64,000 nt of DNA from Muribaculaceae bacterium (GCA_017557665.1 JAFYYI010000086.1:62001-126000), one strand, 5' to 3'. Shown: positions 1 to 8,638, counted from the stretch's first letter. A program made the numbers and translations. Notes: a model not told the origin generated them from the sequence alone.

Positions 1-78
1 TGTGCCGTTACGTGAGTTCCTCACAGCCTCATCCCATTCTTGCCTGCTCTGTGTAGTATATTTCTCAATTTTAACCAT
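1..78 (-). CDS. N-terminus of a probable acyltransferase (GNAT/FemAB-like), cut by window edge
   Basis: Only the first 26 codons lie in the window; the reading frame runs off the left edge. The ATG shares its A with the TGA of the upstream DUF4292 gene (TGATG), which fixes the start and implies translational coupling. The visible residues (start MVKIEKYTTQ, then REWDEAVRNSRNGT without the full run given here) resemble the N-termini of Bacteroidales proteins annotated as GNAT or FemAB-like acyltransferases, which often read WDxFVxxSRNGTFLF. This is recognition from memory on a very short stretch, so the function is tentative. Confidence 0.5.
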   Translation of the reverse strand, partial: MVKIEKYTTQSRQEWDEAVRNSRNGT

Positions 79-908
79 CAGTTCCCACCAAGCAGTTGCA
101 TAATATCCTTGCCATCAATGCGCTTATAGTTCTTGGGTATTTGGGTGTCAATGGTAAAACTCTCATTCCAAACTATGTCCTTATACTCCAAGTCAAGATT
201 CAACGAATTGCCGTTGAGTTTTGTCGACACACTGGCCTCGGTGGCCACTTTTCCTGCCACACTGCCCTGCACTTTGCTATATGTCACGCTATAGGTCGAA
301 GTTCCCGAACTGCTGGGAATCACGTTAAGCGACACGATATTATTACGGCTGTTGTACACAAAATTGTAGTCAAAGCCCTTAAACTGATTCTTAGGAGTCA
401 AAATCACTTTGTTGTTCTCGACACTAACCTTGAAGTCATCTTTCAAGTCCTGTGTCAACGAGCCTTTCCCCAATTCAAATGCACGCCCCAAGAAAATATC
501 TTGGAGAGCGCCCACAGTAACAGGTATGCCATTGGTGAGCAGCGACGCTTTTTCAAGGATATAGCGCTTGTGCAGCTTATCAACAAGTAAGATAGAGTCG
601 CCATTAATCACCATCTTGGCGGCCTCAATACCCAGCATGGGGCGCACCGACACATAAATGCTCTTGTTGCGAATCATCTTCATCTGCATAGATGAACTCA
701 GTGACTTTCCATTAGAACCTATCTCCACATTGCCGCCGCTCTTGAAGGTACGCCAATCGGCCTGATAGAACGCCGCAATGTCAACATTATCGCTGGTCGC
801 AATCACCACTCCATTGTCATCTTCAATTGGCACCACTTTCTTGGAACATGATGCAAGCGCCACTATGACAATCGTCAATAATGCTATCTTGGTTGAATAT
901 CTTTTCAT
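78..908 (-). CDS. DUF4292 family lipoprotein
   Basis: Predicted lipoprotein of 276 aa. Residues 1-20 are a hydrophobic signal ending in the lipobox LASC, so Cys21 would be lipidated. The remainder has no membrane segment and an alternating polar/hydrophobic pattern that suggests a beta-rich LolA/LolB-like fold; that fold is inference. No catalytic motif is visible. The gene starts 6 nt after the TPR-protein stop, and its own stop overlaps the next start by one base, so it is part of the same transcript. Pairing of a TPR protein with a DUF4292 lipoprotein is common in Bacteroidales. The molecular role is unknown; envelope lipid or lipoprotein handling is the most plausible guess. Confidence 0.8.
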   Translation of the reverse strand: MKRYSTKIALLTIVIVALASCSKKVVPIEDDNGVVIATSDNVDIAAFYQADWRTFKSGGNVEIGSNGKSLSSSMQMKMIRNKSIYVSVRPMLGIEAAKMVINGDSILLVDKLHKRYILEKASLLTNGIPVTVGALQDIFLGRAFELGKGSLTQDLKDDFKVSVENNKVILTPKNQFKGFDYNFVYNSRNNIVSLNVIPSSSGTSTYSVTYSKVQGSVAGKVATEASVSTKLNGNSLNLDLEYKDIVWNESFTIDTQIPKNYKRIDGKDIMQLLGGN

Positions 909-914
909 CTTGAT

Positions 915-2672
915 CTATTTTTCAAAATATGACTTATTTTCCACTTTACGTTTCAGGATATCGCTTTCAGGACTGAGTTCAAGCGCCTTCTCCCACTGCT
1001 TCACCGCCTCATCGGAGTCTCCAGTCATATACAGGATATCACCATAATGCTCTAAGATATCGGAATTGGGCTCGTCGGCATTTGAAATCGCTGATTTGAT
1101 ATAAAACAGCGCCATGTCATAGTTTTTCTTCTTGAAATATACCCAAGCGTAAGTGTCGATAAAAGTGGCATTATTGGGATTGGCGTTGACAGCCTTAGCT
1201 GCCATACTCTCGGCCTTGTCGAGGTCTTTTTCACTGAGCGAGAGGAAGTAGGCATAGTTGTTCATCACACTGGTGTTGCCGGGGCAGATACTCAACGCTT
1301 GATCATAAAGCCTATAGGCACCTATCGAGTCGCCAGTCTCCACCAGCACATCGCCTTTACCGCCCAAGAGGTCGCTGTAGAGCTCATTGTCCTTCACGCT
1401 GTCCACCATCGCCAGGGCATCGTCATAGGTGGCGATTGCCTTGTCATATTCTTTCATCTGATAGTATAACGGAGCAATATACCGGTATAAATCCATATTC
1501 TCGGGATTATATTCCAAGGCTTTCTTGGCGGCTTCAATGGCTTTAGGATAATTCTCATCCATTACGTTAACAACCATGAGCCTCTGCCAAGCCCCAGAAT
1601 TTGTGGGGTCCAAGTCAAGGGCATAGCCCAATTCCTCAACAGCATGCTTGTAGTCCTTTATAGTAGTGAAATACATACTGTATAGCTCATGAACCTTTGA
1701 CTCGAGCGGATGCTGCTCTATCATCACCTTGAAGAGATTGTTGACGCGATCGGTAGAGTCATTGCGCATAATCTGAGCCGACGTGTATTGGGTCAGCACA
1801 TCGAGCTTGGTATCAACATCCAAACCTGGGGCAACAAGGGCGTTGTAGATTTGCTTGTCGTAGTTAATGGAATCGCCCATCGCATCATAATACTGTGCTT
1901 TAGCAAAATACACATTGCCATTATTGGGCTCCAGCTCTTGCGCACGGTCGAGATAATAGACTGCACTGTCGGGCATATTGAACTGATTGAACATCTCACT
2001 CATCACAAGGTTGTAGCTCACATTAGCAGGAGCGGTGTTGTAGAGGCTACGCATCTGCTCTATGGCACCAATGGTGTCGCCAATCTCGGTACACAACGCG
2101 GCTTTAAAAGCAGTGGTCTCAATTGACTCACCCTCAAACTCCTCGATGCGCTCATAGACTCTCAAGGCCTCCTCAAACTTCTTGTTGCGCACATAGGCTG
2201 TCGCCAGACGCACCTGAACCTCGGTCTTTGTGGGGTTGAGTTCGGCAAGTTTCTCTATCACTTCCAAGCCCATATCGTTGCGACCTAATGATATACAGGC
2301 GTCGCTCAAAGTAGTCGCCTCATAGTAGTCCTCGGGATGGGCATCCACATGCTTCTTCATCAATGCAAGGCCATGCTCCATATCTTCGGCGGTGGAATTA
2401 TCCTTCAATAATAACAGGTAGCCATAATGGTAAGCCGCTGCAGTGTTGGTGGTATCGAGTTTATGAGCATACTTTATTAAATCGAAATAGGCAGCGATAC
2501 TGTCACCTTCCTTTAATGCATGCGCTTGCATATAGATGTAGTCGGCTTTTCGTTTGTCTTGAAGCGACATCGATGTGACATCTGAAGTTCCCTTGCCGTT
2601 TTTAGCCATCGCTTGCCCAACAACAGCCATCACGATAAGCGCTAATGTTGAAACGCTGAAAAATTTCTTCAT
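915..2672 (-). CDS. exported tetratricopeptide-repeat protein
   Basis: A 585-aa protein with an N-terminal export signal (start MKKFFSVSTLALIVMAVVGQ, cleavage probable after AMA near residue 23). Almost all of residues 35-580 consists of TPR helices; repeats with the W/L-G-Y-A-F-A-P pattern are recognisable, for example AYHYGYLLLLKDN and YYQMKEYDKAIATYDDAL. There is no enzymatic domain, so it is probably a periplasmic protein-protein scaffold. The longest open frame begins 28 codons upstream, inside dut. I chose the internal ATG at 2672 because it gives a clean signal peptide and leaves a 22-nt gap after the dut stop. It lies between dut and the DUF4292 lipoprotein gene and is probably co-transcribed with both. 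Confidence 0.85.
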   Translation of the reverse strand: MKKFFSVSTLALIVMAVVGQAMAKNGKGTSDVTSMSLQDKRKADYIYMQAHALKEGDSIAAYFDLIKYAHKLDTTNTAAAYHYGYLLLLKDNSTAEDMEHGLALMKKHVDAHPEDYYEATTLSDACISLGRNDMGLEVIEKLAELNPTKTEVQVRLATAYVRNKKFEEALRVYERIEEFEGESIETTAFKAALCTEIGDTIGAIEQMRSLYNTAPANVSYNLVMSEMFNQFNMPDSAVYYLDRAQELEPNNGNVYFAKAQYYDAMGDSINYDKQIYNALVAPGLDVDTKLDVLTQYTSAQIMRNDSTDRVNNLFKVMIEQHPLESKVHELYSMYFTTIKDYKHAVEELGYALDLDPTNSGAWQRLMVVNVMDENYPKAIEAAKKALEYNPENMDLYRYIAPLYYQMKEYDKAIATYDDALAMVDSVKDNELYSDLLGGKGDVLVETGDSIGAYRLYDQALSICPGNTSVMNNYAYFLSLSEKDLDKAESMAAKAVNANPNNATFIDTYAWVYFKKKNYDMALFYIKSAISNADEPNSDILEHYGDILYMTGDSDEAVKQWEKALELSPESDILKRKVENKSYFEK

Positions 2673-2694
2673 TATTCGGTCATATTGGTTAAAA

Positions 2695-3141
2695 TTACTT
2701 ACTTCCTGTGTGTCCAAAGCCACCCTCACCTCGCTCTGTAGTCCCAAGTTCATCAACTAGTGTCCACTTCACAGTAGAGTGTCTTGCAACAACCATTTGG
2801 CACACTCGCTCACCGTTCTCAATAGTCTGTGCCTCATTGCCGAGGTTGGCAAGAATCACACAAACCTCACCACGATAATCTGCATCTATGGTGCCAGGAG
2901 AGTTTAGCACAGTTAACCCGCGCTTGAGAGCCAAGCCACTGCGGGGTCTGATTTGGCACTCATAGCCTAGCGGCAACTCAATATAGATACCCGTTGGAAT
3001 TAGTGCACGCTCCATGGGTTTCAGCACCACGGGTTCGTTTAACCATGCCCTTAGGTCCATTCCTGCACTTTGCTCGGTGCTATAGGCAGGCAGAGCATTA
3101 GGACTCTTATTTACTATTTTCACATTTACTTTATCAATCAT
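2695..3141 (-). CDS. dut: deoxyuridine 5'-triphosphate nucleotidohydrolase (dUTPase)
   Basis: Hydrolyses dUTP to dUMP and pyrophosphate, keeping uracil out of DNA and supplying dUMP for thymidylate synthesis; cytosolic homotrimer. All five family motifs are present in the 148-aa product: AGMDLRA (26-32), PRSGLALK (66-73), [11 protein letters not shown] (83-93, holding the catalytic Asp), GERVCQMVV (about 107-115), and the C-terminal P-loop-like [10 protein letters not shown] (about 136-145). Length is normal for trimeric dUTPases. It starts 28 nt after the stop of the ABC ATPase gene, so it looks co-transcribed with the importer, a housekeeping gene riding on a transport operon. Confidence 0.97.
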   Translation of the reverse strand: MIDKVNVKIVNKSPNALPAYSTEQSAGMDLRAWLNEPVVLKPMERALIPTGIYIELPLGYECQIRPRSGLALKRGLTVLNSPGTIDADYRGEVCVILANLGNEAQTIENGERVCQMVVARHSTVKWTLVDELGTTERGEGGFGHTGSK

Positions 3142-3169
3142 AATAATATATAACGTAATACTATGATAA

Positions 3170-4144
3170 TTATTTGAAAAACTCGAGAACTTCTTTCACG
3201 CTACGGACTATTTTGCCGTCGGGCAGAGTAATCTCATCGGCGGCAGCCACATTGAGGACAAAAGGTGATGATGAATCAATGGCAATGCCATTGCGCAACA
3301 AGGCATTGGTCATGCAACGCACTAAGTTTGAATCATTACAGACGAGCTTAACCTTTATTTTCGTTGGTAGCTGCGCCTCATAGTCACACAGGTTGCCGTT
3401 GAAGAAGATTGACGTGTCGCCAAACACGCGGTCCATAGCTCCACTCATCACCACCTGCTCAGTTGAGCCAGTAACAAGTTCGTGGTCGTTAGTGATTACC
3501 CATAGCTCGTCGGCGAGCAGCAGCGATTGAGAGATGTCATGGCTCGACAGCAGAACCGCCTTGTTTTGTTCATGTGCCAACTTGTGAAGCAATTGCATAG
3601 TTTCGATGCGGCTCGCAACATCTAGGAAAGCAGTAGGTTCATCTAGCACGATTATTGGTGTCTCTTGCGCCAGGGCTTTGGCAATCATCGCCTTCTGACG
3701 CTCTCCATCGCTAAGGCTCGCCACATGCTGCTGAGCCTTGTGTGATATTCCCACTGCCTCAAGGCATTGACTCACTACTTCCTTGTCGTGCTTGCTCAGA
3801 CGACCAAAAAATCCGGTATGGGGCTGACGACCCAGTCCAACGAGTTCGCTTATGGTGAACGCCCCACCCATGATGCGCTCGGTAGCCACAAGTGCCACAA
3901 GCCTCGAGAGTTGATGCTTGGTAATCGATGATGAGGGATTGCCGTCAATCTCCACGCTGCCCTCTAGGGGGAGATTGTTGCAGGTGATGGCTCTGATCAG
4001 TGTTGATTTTCCAGCACCGTTGCGCCCTAACAATGCGACAAGAGAGCCTTGTTCAAGTTTCAAGTTCAGTCCTTTGAGCAAGGTGGTGCGTTTGCCGCCA
4101 TGCCCAAAACCAACCGCCATATCGTGAGTTTGAAGTATTGCCAT
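3170..4144 (-). CDS. ABC transporter ATP-binding protein, FecE/BtuD type, with C-terminal extension
   Basis: ATPase of an iron-siderophore, haem or cobalamin importer. Walker A is GRNGAGKST (40-48), the ABC signature LSDGE (144-148), Walker B IIVLDE (164-169) and the H-loop His202. Family members are usually about 250-270 aa; this one has 324. Residues from about 260 to the end form an additional small domain with no motif I recognise. The start codon shares a base with the permease stop (TGATG), so the two subunits are translationally coupled and should form one complex at the inner membrane. The substrate cannot be decided from the sequence. Confidence 0.92.
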   Translation of the reverse strand: MAILQTHDMAVGFGHGGKRTTLLKGLNLKLEQGSLVALLGRNGAGKSTLIRAITCNNLPLEGSVEIDGNPSSSITKHQLSRLVALVATERIMGGAFTISELVGLGRQPHTGFFGRLSKHDKEVVSQCLEAVGISHKAQQHVASLSDGERQKAMIAKALAQETPIIVLDEPTAFLDVASRIETMQLLHKLAHEQNKAVLLSSHDISQSLLLADELWVITNDHELVTGSTEQVVMSGAMDRVFGDTSIFFNGNLCDYEAQLPTKIKVKLVCNDSNLVRCMTNALLRNGIAIDSSSPFVLNVAAADEITLPDGKIVRSVKEVLEFFK

Positions 4145-5187
4145 CAGTTGAAATAATTAATTTTGCGACGGTTGATAATGATATAGATGATGATAGGCAC
4201 GCCAATTATTGGCGTGATGGCATTGATGGGAATGATGCCATGAGGTGAAGTCACACTAATGAGAGTGCACAGCAAGGCGATAGCTGCACCGGCAAGCATG
4301 GTGACGGGTAGCAAGCGACTATGGTCGCTGGTATTAAGCGCCAGACGCGCAATATGCGGAACCACAAGACCCAAGAAACCGATAGGGCCGCAAAATGCAG
4401 TCACGACGGCGGTGAGAACGCCTGTGATGAGCAGCAGCAGGTTGCGGGTTCGCTGGATATTTACACCCAAGTTTTGAGCATAGCGCGTTCCTAACAGCAA
4501 CGCATTAAGAGGTTTTATCATAAGCAACGAAGCTACTAGCGACAACACTATCACTATTGCAAACATCGGCATCTGATCGAGCGACACACCAGTAAAGTTT
4601 CCGAAGCCCCAATACACATAGCTCTGAAGTCCCTGTTCGGTCGCTACCGAGTTGAGCAGTGATATCACACTCGAGGCGAGGTAACTCACTAATATACCCA
4701 TTATCAACAGCATCGTCGAACTCTTCACAATCGACGCAAACGCCATAAGAATTACCAACACCACCGCCGCACCGAGGATAGCGGCGACAAGTGTGGCCAT
4801 ATAGCCGCCTATCGTGTCGCCCATTACACCGCCTATAGTGCCGCCCATGGCGAGCATCACTATCGCCACGCCAAGACCCGCTCCAGTAGATACACCCAAT
4901 ATTGATGGACCGGCAAGGGGGTTGTTGAAGGTGGTCTGCAACAACAGACCGCTCACGCTCAAAGCCGCTCCAGCGAGCATCGCTGTCAATATCATTGGCA
5001 CTCGTGTCTCCAAAACAATGGTGTTTAGCGCAATATTGCCGCTGTCTTTGCCCATCAATATGGAGAAAATCACGTTTGCCTCAATGTCAACCGATCCAAA
5101 GAGCAGACACGCCACAATAAGTGCCAACAGTATAATTGTCAGCACTATGGTAACAATTGCATACCTATGAGAACCAAAATTAATCAT
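4144..5187 (-). CDS. FecCD-family ABC transporter permease
   Basis: Inner-membrane permease of 347 aa with about nine or ten hydrophobic segments, of the BtuC/FecCD/FepD family. Family features include the early membrane stretch TRVPMILTAMLAGAALSVSG and the later GPIGFLGLVVPHIAR, which contacts the ATPase. It forms a homodimeric channel that accepts substrate from the periplasmic binding lipoprotein encoded just upstream and works with the ATPase encoded just downstream (one-base overlap). The gap to the binding-protein gene is about 100 bp and is filled by degenerate short repeats, the only unusual feature of this locus. Confidence 0.93.
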   Translation of the reverse strand: MINFGSHRYAIVTIVLTIILLALIVACLLFGSVDIEANVIFSILMGKDSGNIALNTIVLETRVPMILTAMLAGAALSVSGLLLQTTFNNPLAGPSILGVSTGAGLGVAIVMLAMGGTIGGVMGDTIGGYMATLVAAILGAAVVLVILMAFASIVKSSTMLLIMGILVSYLASSVISLLNSVATEQGLQSYVYWGFGNFTGVSLDQMPMFAIVIVLSLVASLLMIKPLNALLLGTRYAQNLGVNIQRTRNLLLLITGVLTAVVTAFCGPIGFLGLVVPHIARLALNTSDHSRLLPVTMLAGAAIALLCTLISVTSPHGIIPINAITPIIGVPIIIYIIINRRKINYFN

Positions 5188-5299
5188 TGATGGTTATGAA
5201 TTATTGATAATTGGTTATGGGTTATTGGTTATTGGTTATCGTTTTCCACTCTCCACTCTTCACTCTCCACTCTCTACTCTCCACTCTCTACTCTCCACC
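5188..5299. repeat. degenerate short direct repeats (GGTTATT and CACTCTC words)
   Basis: Between the permease start and the binding-protein stop lies first a run of GGTTATTGATA-like words (5191-5240), then about five imperfect copies of a CACTCTCCACT/CACTCTCTACT word (5246-5299). The stop codon of the binding-protein gene (TAG, 5288-5290) lies inside the repeat, so the array encodes the last residues of that protein. Confidence 0.8.
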
Positions 5300-6415
5300 A
5301 ATCTTCTTGAAGAACTGCAACTGATAGTCTATCTCCTGGTCGGGGTGGAAAATCTTAAAATATTCCATCAGCAGCACCTCGGGATGAAACGGGAAGCGGT
5401 CGAAGAAGTGGCTTGTGTTGGTGTCGCACACATACACGTTGCCAGTTTGGTAGGCCTTGAACTTATCGTTGAGAGAGTAAGAGCCTTTCAGGTCGGATAG
5501 GGTGCGAATGGCGGGAGATTTTATGAGCCATATGTCGGCGTTCTGCGCCTTGACAAGCACTTGGTTGAAATCGAGGGTTAGCGAACCGGTATTTTTATCA
5601 TCACCCCAGGGATAAATACCGCCGGCATCTTTTATGAACTGCGCCATATAGCTCTGTCCGCCAGGCACGTTCCAGATACCGCTGATAAAATTCTCAGTGA
5701 GTACTACAGGCTTACTGAGGTTGCTGCCCGACACCATTTCCTTTACCTTATTGTAGTCGGCGACAACCTTGTCATAGATTTTGTCGGCAAGTTCGCGCTT
5801 GCCAAGAAGTTCGCCATAGAATTTTATCCATTCCGCCCTGCCAAGAGGGGTAAATTCCATATAGTCGGCACATTCGATGATAGGGATTTTCAGCCTTTCA
5901 ATCTGACCGTAAGTGGCATCTTGATAAGGCGACAGCAAAATGGCGTCAGCATTCATCTGTATCACCTTCTCGACGGTGGGCTGCATCGAGTTGCCGCAGT
6001 CGGTGATAGTACCATCTGCAAGGCCCTTTGAAATCACTTCATCATTGAAATATTGCGCGTCGCACACACCTTTCACGGCACTCGCCCCCCCCAGCTCGCT
6101 TATCACACTGGAATGAACAGATGAATAGACCAGTGCATTTTGGATTGGCGTCCTCACCACGATGCCGTTAGGAAGGTCTTTGGGCAACTCACTGTCACGA
6201 GGCACAAGCAGATAAGTTTGCAGCAACTTTGTAGTATCCCACGGGTTGATGATATCAACCTTTGTATACCCTTTTTGATGGCTGATAGATAGCAGTTTCG
6301 CCTCTTCAACACCCACTCGAGGACCTTCACGCTCCATCGACTGATTTGAGTTGCGACAAGCGCTAAAAGTCAAGAAAAATACTAATGCAAATAATGTGTA
6401 AAAATTGCGAGTCAT
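5288..6415 (-). CDS. ABC transporter substrate-binding lipoprotein (siderophore/cobalamin type)
   Basis: A 375-aa binding protein of the FepB/BtuF class (two lobes joined by a rigid helix). The start at 6415 gives a hydrophobic signal ending in the lipobox FSAC, so Cys20 would anchor it in a membrane. An in-frame ATG 9 nt further upstream is less likely. Typical features are the VEKIIQMNADAILLSPY-like segment after a conserved GNSMQPTVEK turn, and GELLGKRELADK. With the permease and ATPase downstream it completes an importer for an iron chelate, haem or corrinoid; no TonB-dependent receptor lies in the window. The C-terminal codons and stop fall in a CACTCTC repeat array. Confidence 0.88.
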   Translation of the reverse strand: MTRNFYTLFALVFFLTFSACRNSNQSMEREGPRVGVEEAKLLSISHQKGYTKVDIINPWDTTKLLQTYLLVPRDSELPKDLPNGIVVRTPIQNALVYSSVHSSVISELGGASAVKGVCDAQYFNDEVISKGLADGTITDCGNSMQPTVEKVIQMNADAILLSPYQDATYGQIERLKIPIIECADYMEFTPLGRAEWIKFYGELLGKRELADKIYDKVVADYNKVKEMVSGSNLSKPVVLTENFISGIWNVPGGQSYMAQFIKDAGGIYPWGDDKNTGSLTLDFNQVLVKAQNADIWLIKSPAIRTLSDLKGSYSLNDKFKAYQTGNVYVCDTNTSHFFDRFPFHPEVLLMEYFKIFHPDQEIDYQLQFFKKIGGE

Positions 6416-6440
6416 CGGTATCATTTGCTAATAAAACCCA

Positions 6441-6448
6441 CAAAGATA
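6441..6448 (-). promoter_or_regulatory. Bacteroidetes −7 box upstream of the ABC binding-protein gene
   Basis: TATCTTTG on the minus strand matches the TAnnTTTG consensus exactly. It lies about 26 nt upstream of the chosen start codon. No convincing −33 TTG element was found at the usual distance. Confidence 0.55.
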
Positions 6449-6488
6449 CACATTTTTTCGCTATCTCTCTACATTAACAATAAAAAAT

Positions 6489-6516
6489 AGTGGAGAGTGC
6501 AGAGTGGAGAGTGAAG
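6489..6516. repeat. GAGAGTG short repeat, inverse of the array at 5246-5299
   Basis: About three imperfect copies of GGAGAGTG (plus-strand reading). This is the reverse complement of the CACTCTC word on the other side of the binding-protein gene, so the gene is bracketed by inverted copies of one repeat family. Confidence 0.7.
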
Positions 6517-6523
6517 AAGGATG

Positions 6524-6561
6524 CCTCAAAGAGGTTCGCTGTGCTGCGGCTCTGCCGCAGC
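6524..6561. other. two small hairpins downstream of the metal ATPase gene
   Basis: CCTC-AAA-GAGG (6524-6534) and GCTGCGGC-TCT-GCCGCAGC (6543-6561, 8-bp perfect stem). Neither is followed by a T-run in the minus direction, so they are not ordinary intrinsic terminators, though they could stall or protect the 3' end of the upstream transcript. Confidence 0.5.
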
Positions 6562-6589
6562 CAATTGTACATTATGAATTGTGCATTGA
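6562..6589. repeat. ATGCACAATTCATAAT-type repeat overlapping the metal-ATPase stop codon
   Basis: The plus-strand stretch AATTGTACATTATGAATTG and the following GTGCATTG are copies of a word that recurs at 49956-49988 and 54689-54706. It encodes the final MHNS and the TAA stop of the ATPase. Confidence 0.65.
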
Positions 6590-8584
6590 TTGAAGTGCTC
6601 TCATCGAGTTGAGGACGGCGAGGACTGTGACACCCACGTCGGCGAAGACCGCCATCCACATGGTGGCGACACCTAAGATGGCGAGCACTAGCACGGTGAG
6701 CTTCACACCGATGGCGAACCACACATTCTGGCGGGCTATACTTAGGGTGCGACGGGCTATCGCGATGGCACGGGCTATTTTTGTGGGGGTGTCGTCCATC
6801 AGCACCACGTCGGCTGCCTCGATTGCCGCGTCGCTGCCCAAGCCGCCCATGGCGATGCCCACGTCGGCGCGTGCCAGCACCGGAGCGTCATTGATGCCGT
6901 CACCCACAAAGGCGAGCGCCTCGCCATCGGCTTTCTCGCCTAACAGCCTCTCCACATGTGCCACTTTGTCGGTAGGCATCAGCTGCGTGTGGCACTCCCC
7001 TATTCCCAGTTGGTTGGCTACTTCCTTGCCCACCTCGCTGCGGTCGCCCGTGAGCATCACTATGCGCTCCACGCCGGCCGCTTTAAGGTCGGCGACAGCC
7101 TGCTTGCTCTCTTCCTTAATCTTATCATTGATGACGATGTGGCCCGCATAGTCGCTATCAATAGCCACGTGGATTATCGTTCCTGCATGGTGGTGACAGT
7201 CGGCGCAGTCGTGCCAAACGGCACCTACCGCATCCATCATCCGCGTGTTGCCCACGCATACCGTTTTACCCCCCACTATGGCACGCACTCCTTGTCCTGC
7301 CAGTTCTTCCACATCGGTCACCGAGCAGCCGTCAGTCGCCTCGTCGGGGAAGGCGTCGCGCAAAGCGGCACCTATAGGATGAGTGGAGAAATGCTCCACA
7401 TGAGCCGCGATATGCAGCAGATGATGCTCATCACAGGTGTCGGGATGTACGGCGGTTACCTCAAACTGCCCGTGCGTCAGCGTGCCGGTCTTGTCAAAGA
7501 CCACCGTGCCCACCTGCGCCAGCACATCCATATAGCTCGCGCCCTTTATGAGGATGCCCTGTCGCGACGCACCGCCTATGCCGCCAAAGAACGCCAACGG
7601 CACGCTGATAACCAGTGCGCAGGGGCACGACACTATCAGGAACATCAAGGAGCGGTAGAGCCATGTGGGGAACGCCCCGCCGAAGAGCGGCGGCACCACA
7701 GCCAGCAACACGGCGGCAAGCACCACGATTGGGGTATAGATACGCGCGAAGCGTGTGATGAAGGTCTCGGCCTTCGATTTCTTGTCGCTGCTGTGCTCCA
7801 CCAAGTCGATAATCTTCGACACCGTACTCTCGCCAAAAGTCTTGGTGGTGCGCACCTTTATCATGCCCGAGAGGTTCACGCAGCCCGAAATCACCTCGTC
7901 GCCCTCACTGGCGTCACGAGGCATCGATTCGCCTGTGAGAGCCACGGTGTTGAGCGATGTGGTGCCTTCCACCACCACGCCGTCAAGCGGCACCTTCTCG
8001 CCGGGCTTGATAACGATTATCTCCCCCACCTCGACCTCGCCAGGCTCCACAGCCGTTACTGCGCCGTCGCGCTCCACATTGGCGTTGTCGGGGCGGATGT
8101 CCATCAGGTGCGAGATGCTCTCGCGGCTCTTGCCCTCGGCATAGCCCTCAAAAAGTTCGCCCACCTGGAAGAAGAGCATCACAAACACCGCCTCGGGAAA
8201 CTGCGTCTCGGCACCGGGCAGGAAGCCGATGCACATCGCGCCGATGGTGGCTATCGACATCAGGAAATGCTCGTTGAAGGCGTCACCATGAGCCAGACCC
8301 TCTGCAGCTTCTTTCAGTGTCTCATGTCCTATGAGGAGGTAAGGCACAAGATAGATGAGCAATACCTGCCACGTCGCAAGGTTATACGTTTTTTCAATAT
8401 ACACTGCCACCACTAGCAGCACCGCGGTGATGGTAATAAGGATTAAAGACTTTCTCAAGCCACCATGTTCATGGTGGTGCTCGTGACTGTGCTCATGATG
8501 ATGTTCGTGACCATGCTCGTGTTGGTGCTCGTGAGCATGCTCATGGTCGCAGCAGTCGCAATGTGTGTGATGATTATGTGCCAT
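6572..8584 (-). CDS. zntA: heavy-metal P1B-type ATPase (Zn/Cd/Pb exporter) with His-rich N-terminus
   Basis: A 670-aa P-type ATPase that would export Zn2+, Cd2+ or Pb2+ across the inner membrane. Visible landmarks in order are the TGES actuator loop (LTGESMP), the membrane CPC metal site (about residue 319), the DKTGTLT phosphorylation motif (about 362), the HP motif (HPIGAAL), GDGINDAP (about 559), and a last helix with ADVGVTVLAVLNSMR. That helix matches the Zn/Cd subgroup (ADxGxTVLVxxNxxR) rather than copper pumps. The usual N-terminal HMA domain is absent; residues 1-42 are a His/Glu/Asp-rich stretch with a CDCC motif. The C-terminal codons and stop lie in an ATGCACAAT-type repeat. It has its own promoter at 8604-8632. 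Confidence 0.93.
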   Translation of the reverse strand: MAHNHHTHCDCCDHEHAHEHQHEHGHEHHHEHSHEHHHEHGGLRKSLILITITAVLLVVAVYIEKTYNLATWQVLLIYLVPYLLIGHETLKEAAEGLAHGDAFNEHFLMSIATIGAMCIGFLPGAETQFPEAVFVMLFFQVGELFEGYAEGKSRESISHLMDIRPDNANVERDGAVTAVEPGEVEVGEIIVIKPGEKVPLDGVVVEGTTSLNTVALTGESMPRDASEGDEVISGCVNLSGMIKVRTTKTFGESTVSKIIDLVEHSSDKKSKAETFITRFARIYTPIVVLAAVLLAVVPPLFGGAFPTWLYRSLMFLIVSCPCALVISVPLAFFGGIGGASRQGILIKGASYMDVLAQVGTVVFDKTGTLTHGQFEVTAVHPDTCDEHHLLHIAAHVEHFSTHPIGAALRDAFPDEATDGCSVTDVEELAGQGVRAIVGGKTVCVGNTRMMDAVGAVWHDCADCHHHAGTIIHVAIDSDYAGHIVINDKIKEESKQAVADLKAAGVERIVMLTGDRSEVGKEVANQLGIGECHTQLMPTDKVAHVERLLGEKADGEALAFVGDGINDAPVLARADVGIAMGGLGSDAAIEAADVVLMDDTPTKIARAIAIARRTLSIARQNVWFAIGVKLTVLVLAILGVATMWMAVFADVGVTVLAVLNSMRALQSMHNS

Positions 8585-8603
8585 AAATTTTTTATTAACG
8601 GCA

Positions 8604-8632
8604 CAAAGTTAAAGCGAAATTTCTGCAACCAA
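8604..8632 (-). promoter_or_regulatory. zntA promoter (TTG-N18-TAACTTTG)
   Basis: Minus-strand −7 box TAACTTTG at 8604-8611 and −33 TTG at 8630-8632, 18 nt apart. The −33 triplet is the exact centre of the palindrome at 8624-8638. The start codon is about 20 nt downstream of the −7 box. Confidence 0.6.
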
Positions 8633-8638
8633 GTTGCA
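8624..8638. promoter_or_regulatory. perfect palindrome TGCAAC-CAA-GTTGCA over the zntA −33 box
   Basis: Two perfect 6-bp half sites flank the triplet that serves as the −33 element. A dimeric repressor or activator bound here would control RNA polymerase access. The regulator is not encoded next to zntA and cannot be named. Confidence 0.5.

Noticed and set aside
5188..5299. Possible CRISPR array in the repeated sequence
   Set aside because: Repeat words are 7-12 bp, adjacent and degenerate, without unique spacers of constant size; no cas genes nearby.
6416..6571. Possible cobalamin riboswitch before the ABC importer
   Set aside because: The gap is too short and mostly filled by short repeats and small hairpins; no B12-box-like sequence was seen and the −7 box lies close to the start codon.
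6956..8416. 486-aa plus-strand open frame opposite zntA
   Set aside because: It lies entirely antisense to a well-supported P-type ATPase, has a His/Arg-rich composition typical of shadow frames, and shows no family motif.
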